DNA from: Isoetes taiwanensis
Taxonomy: Eukaryota > Streptophyta > Lycopodiopsida > Isoetales > Isoetaceae
Assembly: GCA_021234155.1 (NCBI GenBank)
Contig: JAJEKV010000063.1
Location: forward strand, 7,956,095 to 8,020,094
DNA length: 64,000 nt
Direction: 5' to 3'
Shown here in pieces: positions 24,233-34,273 of the stretch (position 1 is its first letter; each line of letters starts with the position of its first letter). Under the pieces are notes generated by a model that made no database searches, was not told the origin of the DNA, and worked only from the letters and a program-made list of their open reading frames with translations. The translations under genes were made by a program, and so were the position numbers.

Positions 24233-25978
24233 TGTGACGTTCCAGGGGAATATACGCCATAAAATACGTATATTCCTGGACCCGTCACCATACAAGTCTA
24301 CGTATGTAGCCTTGTATGCCTTAGAAAGTGGCAAGGGGTGCACATCTAAGTCAAGTGTTTAACTTAGATAACCTTAGGATAAGCCCATTTCCACATGGCC
24401 TTATCCTATTGGGCAACCGCCACACGGCCTCATCCTATATTGGCTCTAACCCTAACCCTAGACCCTTTTCCCTGACCTAGCACCTGAACTCTCATCCACG
24501 CGTCCCAAACCCCCGCGAAAGCATCGTCGTCATAGTCTAGCCTCGGAGCAAAGAGCCCCCCGGAAGGTGTATATGATCGTAGAGGGAGCCGTGCTTTCGC
24601 ACCCACGTCAAGGAGCATGGAGACGCCAGGGATGGGAGGGAGCACTTCTGGAGGAGGTAGGTTGAGTAGGGTTCATGTTAGTTCATCTGGAAGTTAGCAC
24701 TCCAGATGGGTTAGTATTTCGTGTAGAGCCACCCTAGAATTTTGTTGAACATCTTGAACCCTAATCAAGGAACCCTAACCGTAAGTTTAGATTTGTATGA
24801 TTAGGTTAAGATGTTCTTATGATTATTCTCATGATGTGATGATTATATGATGATGGTTGATCATGTTTGCTCCTCTTGTATTTGGAAGGGGGGTAGAGAC
24901 CTAGAGCCATATGTAGTATGCTCCTAGATTGGATCCCTTAGTTCCTATTAGTTGCCTCAGGCATAGGAACCCACCGGCTATGGAAGCTATGATGTGACTC
25001 AGCACTACACAACGGGCTAGAGGCAAGATGGAGGGTGGATCCCCCGCCGAAGTGGGGGCCGGGGGATCCCGTGAGTGGGCTAGGCTTATGGTGGTCACTT
25101 AGTGTGGGCCGAGCATGGGTCCCACACCTCCGGGCAATGGTGTCGCCGCCTCTCAAGAGTTGCAAGCGTCGCCTTGGCTCTTGTTTTGGGGGTTCACTGG
25201 GTACCTAATCGTGGTGTCGCCACGATTCTCTAGCCTGAGCCTCTAGACCCCGAAGGGGAGATGCAACCCTTCCTAGACCCGGAGTAGAATGGGGGATGGG
25301 ATGCAACCCTTCCTACCTGATCTAGCCTGTGGAGATGCGGATGGAGGGTCAACCCTAGCCATTGTTTATGGGTGAAAGCAGTAGTCCATCTAAAGTTCTT
25401 TTTAGGGTGATGCCATTGGGACGGAAACTTGTATGAATGTGTCAATAAAACAAGGTTTGAGAGTCATTTTAGCTAATAGTATTGTTACCTCCTAATACTA
25501 TAGATTGACTAGCCCATCAAAAAATTTGAATTGATTTTAATGGAAAGTATAGAAATGCTTTTAAAAGAGGGCGGATGGAGTGGTCAACCCTAGCCATTGT
25601 TCTTAAATGCCGCCATTGCCATGACTGGTCCCGCTTCTATCTTGAGGCTTAGCCCGGGCCGGTCCTCCTCCTTATGAGTCCGAGCCTGGGTAGGAGCTAT
25701 CATGTTTTACGGTTTATGATTATCATCTTTGCATTGGTATATGTGTGATGGACTACCCTTCGAGGTAGTATTTATATGTTTGAAGCTAGTTCTGACATGT
25801 TTATCGCTTCCGCTGATCTAGGAGCCCATAGGGGAAGGGCGCGCAAGACACCTTCGTGTCCCCTCCCCGAACTAGGATCACCTCAGAGTGCGGGGTAGAC
25901 GAGGGGCCTGTGCGGTTGTTGAGCCGGACGGGGATTTGCCGAGTACCGGCCAGCCGATATTTAGCAGGGAGCGTCACA
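24233..25978 (+). repeat. 5' LTR (1746 bp)
   Basis: Begins TGTGACGTTCCAGGG and ends GGAGCGTCACA. Compared with the 3' LTR it lacks about 35 bases (ACGTGGCATCCCATGTGG region) near 24438. It contains an extra segment near 25340-25570 flanked by two copies of GCGGATGGAG...TCAACCCTAGCCATTG. The unexplained extra segment is AT-rich and includes AATACTATAGATTGACTAGC. Confidence 0.93.
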
Positions 25979-25979
25979 A

Positions 25980-25991
25980 TGGTATCAGAGC
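25980..25991 (+). promoter_or_regulatory. Primer-binding site, initiator tRNA-Met
   Basis: TGGTATCAGAGC, one base after the LTR, is the usual plant primer site complementary to the 3' end of initiator tRNA-Met. Confidence 0.95.
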
Positions 25992-26462
25992 GATGTTCTT
26001 GGTTGACCAGGAACTAGCACTGACCATAACCATGAAAGTAGTCTAACAAGCTTATAGGGGTGCGAAATAAAAATTTCCACCATCGAACCTCGACAATAGG
26101 AGAAAAATTTTTCTCCTAGGTAGTGGGTCCGAAATTAGGATAAGTGTTAGGCGAAGAAATGAATGAGTCAAATTCACCTTCTAGTAAATTTGGAGTGAAA
26201 ATTATGCATCTGCATCAAATTTCACCAAAAATGGGTCAAAGAATTATGCCAATCTGAGACTCGAGTGAAAAATGGCGCAAATCCATAATTAATACTTCAA
26301 ACTATTAGGAAATTCGAAATCCTAAGAGTATAATACGAATTTAAGTATATATATTAGAAATTAAATAGACATTAATAATAAGGGTACTATGGTGTAATTA
26401 ATAAGGGGGGCTAATAAGTAGGCCTATTAATGGTAGGGAATATTCCCAGGGACCCTCCTTTT

Positions 26463-26469
26463 TTAAATA
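26463..26469 (+). promoter_or_regulatory. Possible TATA-like element upstream of H3-like gene
   Basis: TTAAATA lies 90 bases before the ATG, followed by a pyrimidine-rich leader (CTCCAACCTTTTCCTCCACC). The same arrangement is preserved in copy 1 (about 7680). It could be an own promoter for the histone-like gene or simply leader sequence of the genomic transcript. Confidence 0.3.
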
Positions 26470-26558
26470 TCCCTGACACCTCATTTTCCCTCCAACCTTT
26501 TCCTCCACCATCTCTCTCTTGCTCAGCCTTACGTCATCCATTTCCCACACCGTTAAGT

Positions 26559-27689
26559 ATGGCTCGAACCAAGCAGACAGCTAGGAAGGCTGGGGAGAGG
26601 CCTACGCTCTCGATGGCGCAGGCAGCAGCAGGTCGGCACACCAAGCAAATCCTTGAACACCTTCGACCTAAGCCGGGGGAAGGGGCGTTTCCCCCCAGCA
26701 GCAGCGACGAAACCTTCCACGTCTCGGAAGAGGAGGCACCCAACAGCAGCAGCAGCAGTTCTTCGTCGGCGGGCACCCAGAGAACCGACGAGTCCCGCCA
26801 CTTTGGGCCCTCGTCGGACACCGAGGTGGAAGAGCAGGTGGAAGAACAGCCCCAGCACCAAACTCAGGAGGCGGGCCCTTCGGCACCAAAGAAGAAGGGC
26901 AAGAAGAAGGTTGCAGAGTGGCCGGAGGACAGGGCAGCACGAAAGAAGAGAGAGAGGGAGCTGCTTGAGAGGGAGAGGCGGACCAAGAGAAGAAACGACG
27001 GCCCTCGCCGGACCGTCGTGATTGAGGAGCCTCCCCGACGAGAAGAAGAGGAAGTGGGAGAAGAAGGGGGAGCAGACGAAGAGGAAGAACAGGAGGACGA
27101 CGAAGTCGTCGGGGAAACCTCAAACCCCGATGCAAGACCACCTTACCCGAAGTGGCCCAAGCCACCTAAGGTGGTCAAGAAGCAGAAGGCCGGCGAGCGA
27201 CCGTTCGCCCTACGGGAGGAGCGCCTCTTCAGACGCCGCCTCAAAGCGTACCAGGAATACCTTCATTGTTGGACGAGGTATAATGACTGGTACTGCCGCC
27301 AGAATGTGCAGCGCTACGTGAAGGGCGGCCGACCCAGCAAGAACTAGCCCAAGCCGCCGCCGCCACGCCCAGAGAAACCCAAGAAGGTCCACCACGGACC
27401 AAACTCCCTGCACGCCCGAGTTTTTCGAGAGATTAGACACTTTCAGCAGTGCACTAATCTCTTGATTAGGAAGGCACCTTTCGAGCGGCTCATGCGAGAG
27501 GTGATGCAGGAGTTCGTCACCGACTATAGAGTGACGTCGCTCACGACAAGGGTGCTGCAGGTAGCTGCGGAGGCCGAGCTCACCCAATTGTTCGAGGAAG
27601 GAAACCTCTGCGCAATCCATGCGAAGAGGGTAACGCTGATGCCCAAGGACTTATACTTGGCGCGCCGTATCCGCAAGGAGTACCCTTGA
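26559..27689 (+). CDS. Histone H3-like protein encoded by the retrotransposon
   Basis: Start ATG at 26559 (A at -3, G at +4) gives [15 protein letters not shown]: the first nine residues after Met equal the histone H3 tail, with K4 and K9 kept and Ala at position 10 instead of Ser. There follow a Ser run (about residues 63-73), Lys-rich and Arg/Glu coiled stretches (about 105-150), an acidic block (about 160-185) and a basic, Trp/Tyr-containing segment. One TAG occurs at codon 263 (27345). The same frame then runs on to TGA at 27687 and encodes, from residue ~290, a complete H3 fold: [19 protein letters not shown] (aN), then [16 protein letters not shown] and LARRIR. By eye about 60% of ~87 positions match canonical H3 as I remember it, without gaps, so loop 1 has canonical length and it is not CENH3-like. 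TAG may be bypassed by splicing (for example 27171-27347, 177 nt) or readthrough, or may be a lesion. GC content is far above its surroundings. Confidence 0.88.
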
Positions 27690-28452
27690 GGATATAATTT
27701 TGTGTAAATTAATGTAATTGATAAATTTTCCCCTATAAATATAAAATTTTGTTTGCAAATTGACTTTGTTTTTTGTATGAAGATGTGTTTAGATTGTTCA
27801 AATTCTACCTTAGTTTTAGCCATCATAATTGTAAGGACCAAAATAGGTTAAATTAGTAAAGTTTCCGAGTCAAATTCGTCAAAATTCGGACCGAAGACCC
27901 GAAATCGGGCCCTCTGCGCTCTCTACGCAGGGCCTAAATTCGCATAGCCACCCAGTTTCGCTAATTCGAGGCCAAATCATACCCAATTAGCTCAGGAAAA
28001 GTCTTTAGTTAGGTAAGAATTGTCCAAATAATCATGCTAGTATCTTTAAATTTCCAAAAATCTTTGGTAGAAATCCAAAAGACCCGAAATCGGGTCGCTG
28101 CGCGAAAAACCCCTCTGCGCTCTCTACGTATGGCTTAATTTCGCATAACCCGGTTTCGCCCATTTTTTGCCCAAATTGACCAATTTTGATCCAACAAACT
28201 GCCATATAGTGTTTTTTGCCTCGATTTGCTTAGGTTCGCACTTCATGGTAGCTCATTTGGACACCCATAGCCATAGAACAGAAGTCTTCTCCATCAAGAA
28301 CCCTTGTGCACGGAACCCGAGGCATTCCTAGTCTATAAAAGGGGGCCTCATTTGTCATTTTCCCCCCATCCAAACTGCTCTCAGCCCTTTTTGGCGATTT
28401 TCTAGCTCCTTGCTCATTTTCACAAGCCATTTTTCATAGCCATCTCTACTCA
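27690..28452 (+). promoter_or_regulatory. Spacer with direct repeat and TATA box (28334)
   Basis: After the H3-like stop, AT-rich sequence with AATAAA-like strings resembles a plant 3' region. GACCCGAAATCGGG followed closely by CCTCTGCGCTCTCTACG occurs twice (about 27896 and 28080). CTATAAAAGGGGG (TATA box, TATAAAAG at 28334-28341) stands about 112 bases before the next ATG, which suggests an internal promoter for the gag-region ORF. Confidence 0.5.
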
Positions 28453-28800
28453 ATGGCGCCATCAAGCTTTGTTAGATGGTACAATGAGGCCAATCACATC
28501 CGTGATTTCCCTGCTGAGCAAGCCTTCCATGTCTTTGATCATCTCTTTGATCTTCATGCCACCTTGACTAGAACTCCCTATTACACCGACATCATTTGCC
28601 AGTATGACCAGCAGATCCTACCCTGGGAAGTTAGTCTGCCACCTAGGGGAGGGAAATGGGTTTCTCTAGATTCGCTGACCCAAGCCATAGGTGGGGGATC
28701 TAAGACGAAGAATAAGTTGTGGGATAGAACCAGAAACATGCCAGATTACATGACTGTAAGCATCATAGGCATAGATACCTCTCAAACCAAGCAGCCTTAG
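28453..28800 (+). CDS. Unidentified gag-region ORF, first part
   Basis: 115 codons starting MAPSSFVRWYNEANH, 112 bases after the TATA box at 28334. Contains an aromatic-rich segment (AEQAFHVFDHLFDLHATLTR) and ends at a TAG followed immediately by further coding-like sequence in another frame, so the true product was probably longer. I recognise no domain. Its place between the H3-like gene and pol suggests the start of gag or a second accessory protein. Confidence 0.45.
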   Translation: MAPSSFVRWYNEANHIRDFPAEQAFHVFDHLFDLHATLTRTPYYTDIICQYDQQILPWEVSLPPRGGKWVSLDSLTQAIGGGSKTKNKLWDRTRNMPDYMTVSIIGIDTSQTKQP

Positions 28801-28802
28801 CT

Positions 28803-29334
28803 TTGTTCATGCAGTACAAGGCAGTCAACCAACCAGGGGAGCCGTCAATTCAACCTTTAGACCTGGCACCTCTCAACACTCGGAGGGCGCAGATAGACAT
28901 CCACGAGATCCAGGCTACGGAGTACGAGTACCACGGCTCTACATCAGGAACACCTATGTTGCAGATTGAGCAGGATTATGAAGAGGAAGAGGAACATAAC
29001 CCAAGTTGGGAAATGAGGGAGGCAAAAAGGATGGAGAGGCGTATAGCACGACAAGAAGAAGTATTAAGGCGAGACTTGAACCGTTTGTTTGGCAGATCAC
29101 GCCCCGACCCCGATCATCATCAATGGCGAGGAGTACATATTCGCCAACGACATCCTCAACCTTCCCTATTGTCAAGAAGAAGGTCCCAGGACCGATGAGC
29201 TCCTCAGCCTAATTGCAAAAGAACAGGGCAGCGACTTCATCGATTATGATTACCAAGAAATTCCAAAGGAGGTAGCCGAGCGACACTCCTACGCCGGGGC
29301 AACTATGTCAGACATTCAAGCTTACCAACGATAA
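28803..29334 (+). pseudogene. Unidentified gag-region ORF, continuation (frameshifted)
   Basis: Two overlapping frames follow. The first (28803-29198) is acidic then Arg/Glu-rich (YEEEEEHNPSWEMREAKRME) and looks like a coiled coil. The second (from about 29089) reads PIIINGEEYIFANDILNLPY and ends at 29334. A single shift near 29090 would join them to one another. No recognised family; probably part of the same protein as 28453-28800. Confidence 0.4.
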
Positions 29335-29906
29335 GGCGATGTATCAAGAAGAAGAACCCGCCATTCCGTAAGAGGAATTCCAGGCGATCCAAAGCGGGCT
29401 ATACAAGCCGAAGAGGCCCAGATTGAACTAGGGTACCTTGTCAAGAGCAAAAGTACGAGGAATTCATGCGACTTAGGCTCCATGTTCCCTGAGTTTTGGA
29501 AAGGCAAGTTTATTGAAACTTACATTGAGGGATTGAACAAGAATATCAAAAGGCTAGTCCGAAAGTAATCAACCCAAAGTCGCTAAGGGTAAGCCCGGGA
29601 TAAAGCCATAAGTTTGGAAGAAGCTCCACCAACGCGGAGGAGAGAAACAAATGGGCCTTCAAGGGAAAGTCAACAGGCAAGCATTCAAGGGCAAAGATTT
29701 AGAGTAAGCAATCAAAGAATCACGCATCGAGGAGGCCAAAGCCAGGAAGAGCCGTGGTAAGACCTTTGGGGACCGTAAGCCACGTATCGCATCGGGGCTG
29801 CGTGCTAAAAGCGCCTTCTAGACAACCGGACTAAAGAGAAGAGACAGAGTGTATCGAGAAGAAGCTATGTTTCGTGTGCTTCCAGCCTGTGGCAATCAAC
29901 ACATGA
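29335..29906 (+). pseudogene. Gag remnant
   Basis: Pieces of a Ty3-type Gag can be read in shifting frames: FIETYIEGLNKNIKRLVRK near 29507-29565, KAISLEEAPP near 29605, a basic stretch, and half of a CCHC zinc knuckle (LCFVCFQP) near 29868. Several stops interrupt it. Confidence 0.6.
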
Positions 29907-32900
29907 TTGCCCATTTGTCATGCAGCAGCTTTTAGCAGAGCTTGTGGATTGGGATTCACCAACGTAATGCATCTAAGATCGGCGACCAAAGATGAGACCC
30001 AGGACTTCATAGATGGTGAGTGCCACATATGTGCAAACATTGAGTCAGGTGATATAGAAAATCAGTCGACAGTCATTGCGGCTGATGGGATCATAGATAG
30101 TAACCCATATGTAGTCCTCATAGATATAGGTAGCTCTCACAACTTCGCCTCTCCTAGGCTGGCAGCCCTGATGAAGAACAAGGTATTGAAGTCTAAGCCA
30201 AGGCTAGTTGCTATGGCAAACGGCGCCATTCGGCACACTAAGGGGAGGAGGATCACATTCAACATAGACCTTAGTGGAAGTAAGTGGCCGATGGGGGCAG
30301 AGGTCATGGAAATTGGAAGGTATGACCTTATAGTAGGAATGGAGTTCCTAAAGCCAGCCAAAGCCATGATCGACTGTGACCGCAATGAAGTCGCCATGAC
30401 AGCACCGGACGGCACCAAATTCATAGTGAGAGGTAAGAAGGCAGCTTCTTCTATGCAGTGTATTTCTTTGAAGCAGCTAAGGAAAAGTATAGAAAGGAAT
30501 AAGGTGGATTACATTTTGAGGTTAGAAGCAATTGAGCCCAATAAGCAGGATGGAAGCGACCAAAAGGGGAATCAGTTGCCCAAGCCAGTAGCAAGGCTTA
30601 TTTCGGAGTTTAAGGATGTATTCCCGGATGAAATCCGGCAGCTACCACCTTATAGGGGTGTGGAATGTGAGATCACATTAGCTCCAGATGCAAAGCCTAC
30701 CAAGAAGGCGCAATGAGCATGTAATGAGCACACCGGAGTTGATTGAGCTTAAGAAGCAACTCCAGGAATTGCTTGAGCTTGGCTTTATTAGAGCAAGTGT
30801 GTCTCCTTTTGGAGCACCTATACTCTTCGTGAAGAAGAAAGATGAGAGCTTAAGAATGTGATAGACTATCGCCAAACTCAACAAGGCGATAAAGAATAAG
30901 TATGCATTGCCAAGGGCAGATGATTTAATGGACCAGCTCCAAGGAGCAAAGGTATTCTCTAAAATTGATTTGAGGTCAGGGTACCACCAAATAAGAATAA
31001 AAGAAGAGGATATCCATAAGACCGCCTTTAGAACGCGGGTATGGTCACTTTGAGTTTACAAAGAATGCCCCTTTGGATTGTCGAACGCTTCCAAAGAACT
31101 TTCATGCGCCTCATGAACGACATCTTCAGGGATTTCCTAGATGAGTTTGTCATTGTCTTCTTCGACGACATTCTAGTCTACAGCAAGTCCATTGAAGATC
31201 ATGGTCGGCATTTGAGAAGAGTGTTGGAAAAGTTGAGGCGGCATCGCTTGTATGGAAAGCTCTCCAAATGCCACTTTGCTACGGAAAGAGTGGAGTACTT
31301 GGGCCATGTCATATCGGGCGAAGGGATCTCCACCGACCCAATAAAGATCGGCAAGAGTGGATTGGCCAGCTCCAAAGAATGTGGAGGAAGTAAGAAGCTT
31401 TCTAGGTCCTGGTGTTATTACAGAAGTTCATGAAGGACTTCGCCAAGTGGGGCCCCTTTGTGGACCTCACTAAGAGTGTTAAGGTGAAAGATGGAGAACA
31501 CATTGGCTACAAAATGTTCAAGCTTCATTTGAAAAGCTTAAGGAAGCCTTAACAACATTCCCGGTGCTAGTTCTCGCCGTGATCCGCATAAGGACAAGAT
31601 AGTAGCAACAGATGCAAGTAAGATAGCGACAGATGGAGTCCTTATGCAAGAAGGAAGAGTAGTGGCCTATGATTCCAAGAAGTTGAACGACACCGAGAAG
31701 CGCTATTCAACCCATGATCAGGAACTTCTAGCTATTGTCGAGCTCTTCAGATTTGGAGGCACTATTTGTTTGGGAGGAAGTTTCAGTTAGATACTGATCA
31801 CCAGAGCCTCCAATACATCTTTACCCAACCGCTCCTCAATCTAAGGCAAAGGAGGTGGATGGAATTTCTAGAAGAGTATGATTTCGAGATTGCTTATAAG
31901 CCAGGTAAGTTGAACGTGGTTGCTGATGCTCTTTCTAGCAGACCTTTTGAGACGAGAACGCATTGTAATGCGATTTCCACTCTTTCGAGTGAGTTTGGTA
32001 AGAAGATCGAAGAGACCCTGCAATCAGATAGAGATTTCAAGGAGGTATGTGAAAGTCTCTCCAGGGAGGCTAGAATGGACAAGGAACGAGAAGCCTTCAA
32101 GCATTATAAGAAGGAAGGCAACTTGTTATACCATAAGGACAAATTGTGTGTGCCCGAGTCGTCAGGTATAAGAAAGCTGATTCTCCATGACACACACAAC
32201 AGCCCAATAGCAGGGCATGCAGGGTTCATGAAGACCTACTTCAAGATTCGGAGTAGCTACTTCTGGCCGGGAATGAAGAAGCACATAGCCAGGTTTAGAG
32301 CCTTTGGGGGTGCCAAATGCTAAGTGGGAGGTCATAAGCATGGATTTTATAACAGGACTTCCCAAAACTCTTCGAGGCAAGGATGCATTGATGGTCGTAG
32401 TAGACAAACTATCTAAGATGGCGCATTTTGTGCCTTGTAAGACTACGGACACAGCATTAGATACTGCCAAGCTATTTGTGAAGGAGATTTTTAGGCTCCA
32501 TGGCATGCCTCGGGAGATAATATCTGACAGGGATTCTAAGTTTTATGAGTGCTTTTTGGTAGGACCTCTTTAGCACCATTCAGACGAAGCTCTCCATGAG
32601 CACGGCATATCATCCCCAAACAGATGGTCAGACGGAGAGGACGAATCGAATCATTGAGGATATGCTTAGAAGCTTCGTGTGGAATAAGCAGTCCAAGTGG
32701 GATGAGTACATCCACTTGGTGGAATTCGCCTACAACAGTGCCAAGCAGGAGTCATCTCAGATGTCTCCTTTCATGGTGAATTACGGGTACCAGTGCTTAA
32801 CCCTGGATACTTGGCACAACCCCGTGTCAAAGGTTGAAGTATCCCAGCAGATGCTCGGAGATATGCAGCAGCTGGTGGAAGAAGTAAGGGGTTACCTCCT

Positions 32901-33372
32901 AGCAGCAAGAAGTCGGCAGAAGAGTGTAGCCGACAAGCACAGGACCGTAAGAGAGTTCAAGGTAGGCGATAGCGTGTGGTTGAAGATCAAGGTCAAGCAA
33001 GCTAAGCTTCGGATTGGGAGTTGCAAGAAGCTTGCCCCTAGGTGGGCTGGTCCGTTCAAGATTTTGGAGAGAGTGGGCTCCCAAGCCTACAAGTTGGATC
33101 TTCTGGCCCATCTCAAAGTTCACAAGGTCTTCCATGTAAGTTTATTAAAAAGGCACAATCCTAACCCTGAGGAGGTCTTGGATACTCCAACTTTGTTGGA
33201 AATGACGGAAGAGCAGGTCGAAATTGTGCCTGAGTTACTTCTTGATAAGTCATTCAAGAAGACCAGGAGGTCTCGTTCTCAAAGTATTTGGTCAAGTGGA
33301 AGCACTTGCCCGTGGGAAGACGCGACATGGGTATTGAAGCGTGATTTGGAGAAACAATACCCGAATTTATGA
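29907..33372 (+). pseudogene. Chromovirus pol: PR, RT, RNase H, integrase, chromodomain (broken)
   Basis: Domains in order: retropepsin (VVLIDIGSSHNFAS, about 30110, catalytic triplet changed to Asp-Ile-Gly; YDLIVGMEFL), start of RT (about 30640-31440, with VIVFFDDILVYSKS as the catalytic motif), RNase H (TDASKIATDG about 31610; HDQELLAIV), zinc-binding and core integrase ([46 protein letters not shown]), integrase C-terminus (GDSVWLK), then a chromodomain (about 33230-33375) split between two frames (YLVKWKHLP in one, DATWVLKRDLEKQYP in the other). Stops and frameshifts occur in RT, RNase H and integrase, so this copy cannot replicate on its own. Confidence 0.9.
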
Positions 33373-34260
33373 AGGAGTTCGATGGGCGAAGTCGTCTCCC
33401 CACTTGGTTTAACTCTCGACTTGCCAAGAGGTTAGCTTAGTATGTTCTTAGTTAGTTTTCTACCTCCGCAGATGTATTCTAGTTAGTGGAATACATATGC
33501 GTAATCTTGGAACATGTGGGCGATGATGAGATAAGCCTTTAAGGCGTTCTCTAGGCCAACATGCACCAAGAGGTGCGCATGACCAATAGGGTCATGCGAG
33601 TGAGAGAGAAGTAAGGCATAGTGTGCAATGATGGGACATCGGTCGGATGCTCCCTATGCCACGATGCGGGGTTCGCACACCTGGCCATAGGGGGGTCATG
33701 GTGAAGGTCAAAGTGATCATAAAAGCGATGATGGGATCGCGGAGACGTTCCCTAGCTTAAAACCCTTGGGGCATGATGCACTAGGGGTACTTTGCAGACC
33801 GGTAACCGAGTACAAGGTAGCACTTGATCATGGGCGATGATGGGATCATCTTAAATGGTCCTTAAGCTCAAATCCGAAAGGGCCATGATCGAGTGCAAGG
33901 TATTGGTAAGGGGGGTGGTCCCCTAAAACCACAAACTTATTAATTAAACTAACGTAATGTGCTCCTTGTGCAGGAAAGTGAGAAGAGAGCATCGAGGTGG
34001 GGCGCATTACGAGAGGATGGGGGAGCCATAATTTAGATTATGAACCCTAATAACTCTTATAGTAATGTTTTGAATTATTATAAGAAGGAACCTTGTTAAG
34101 GCTATATAATTTTGTATAAGTACAAATATAGCCTAAATTTTGACATTTAACTCTTTAATAGGAAGATTGATCGTTTAAATTTAAGTGTATGTTCTTGTGT
34201 TGTTTTGTAGGATAGATTAGGCTCGTCACCTTAGCGCAATGCTGAGGACAGCATTGTCCT
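33373..34260 (+). other. 3' non-coding region of the chromovirus
   Basis: No open frame. Contains repeated short units around GATGATGGGATC (about 33630, 33726, 33838) with related flanks (GGGCGATGATG, CATGATCGAGTGCAAGG). This probably forms a small internal repeat family before the polypurine tract. Confidence 0.6.
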
Positions 34261-34273
34261 AAGGGGGGGAGAA
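34261..34273 (+). promoter_or_regulatory. Polypurine tract
   Basis: AAGGGGGGGAGAA directly abuts the 3' LTR, the expected plus-strand primer. Confidence 0.93.

Larger units (their letters stand above)
18393..27455. repeat. Segmental duplication, unit B (better preserved copy)
   Basis: Direct repeat of 1-8545. Unit B is longer by about 500 bases because unit A has lost many short stretches. In unit B the chromovirus continues to its 3' LTR and the Crypton-like gene resumes after it, so unit B is probably the ancestral locus and unit A the derived, partial copy. Confidence 0.9.

Noticed and set aside
25980-25991. A tRNA gene at the LTR border
   Set aside because: Only the 12-base complement of the tRNA 3' end is present, as expected for a primer site.
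26430-26558. In-frame upstream ATG extending the H3-like protein by 43 residues
   Set aside because: The start at 26559 gives the exact H3 tail with a good context. The extension is promoter-leader-like sequence, and in copy 1 the region is not open.
26653-27321. Overlapping frames at 26653-27021, 26668-27165 (minus) and 27022-27321
   Set aside because: Shadows of the GC-rich H3-like gene in other frames.
27348-27689. Interpreting the fold as a CENH3
   Set aside because: The fold aligns with canonical H3 without the longer loop 1 of CENH3, and the tail is the canonical one.
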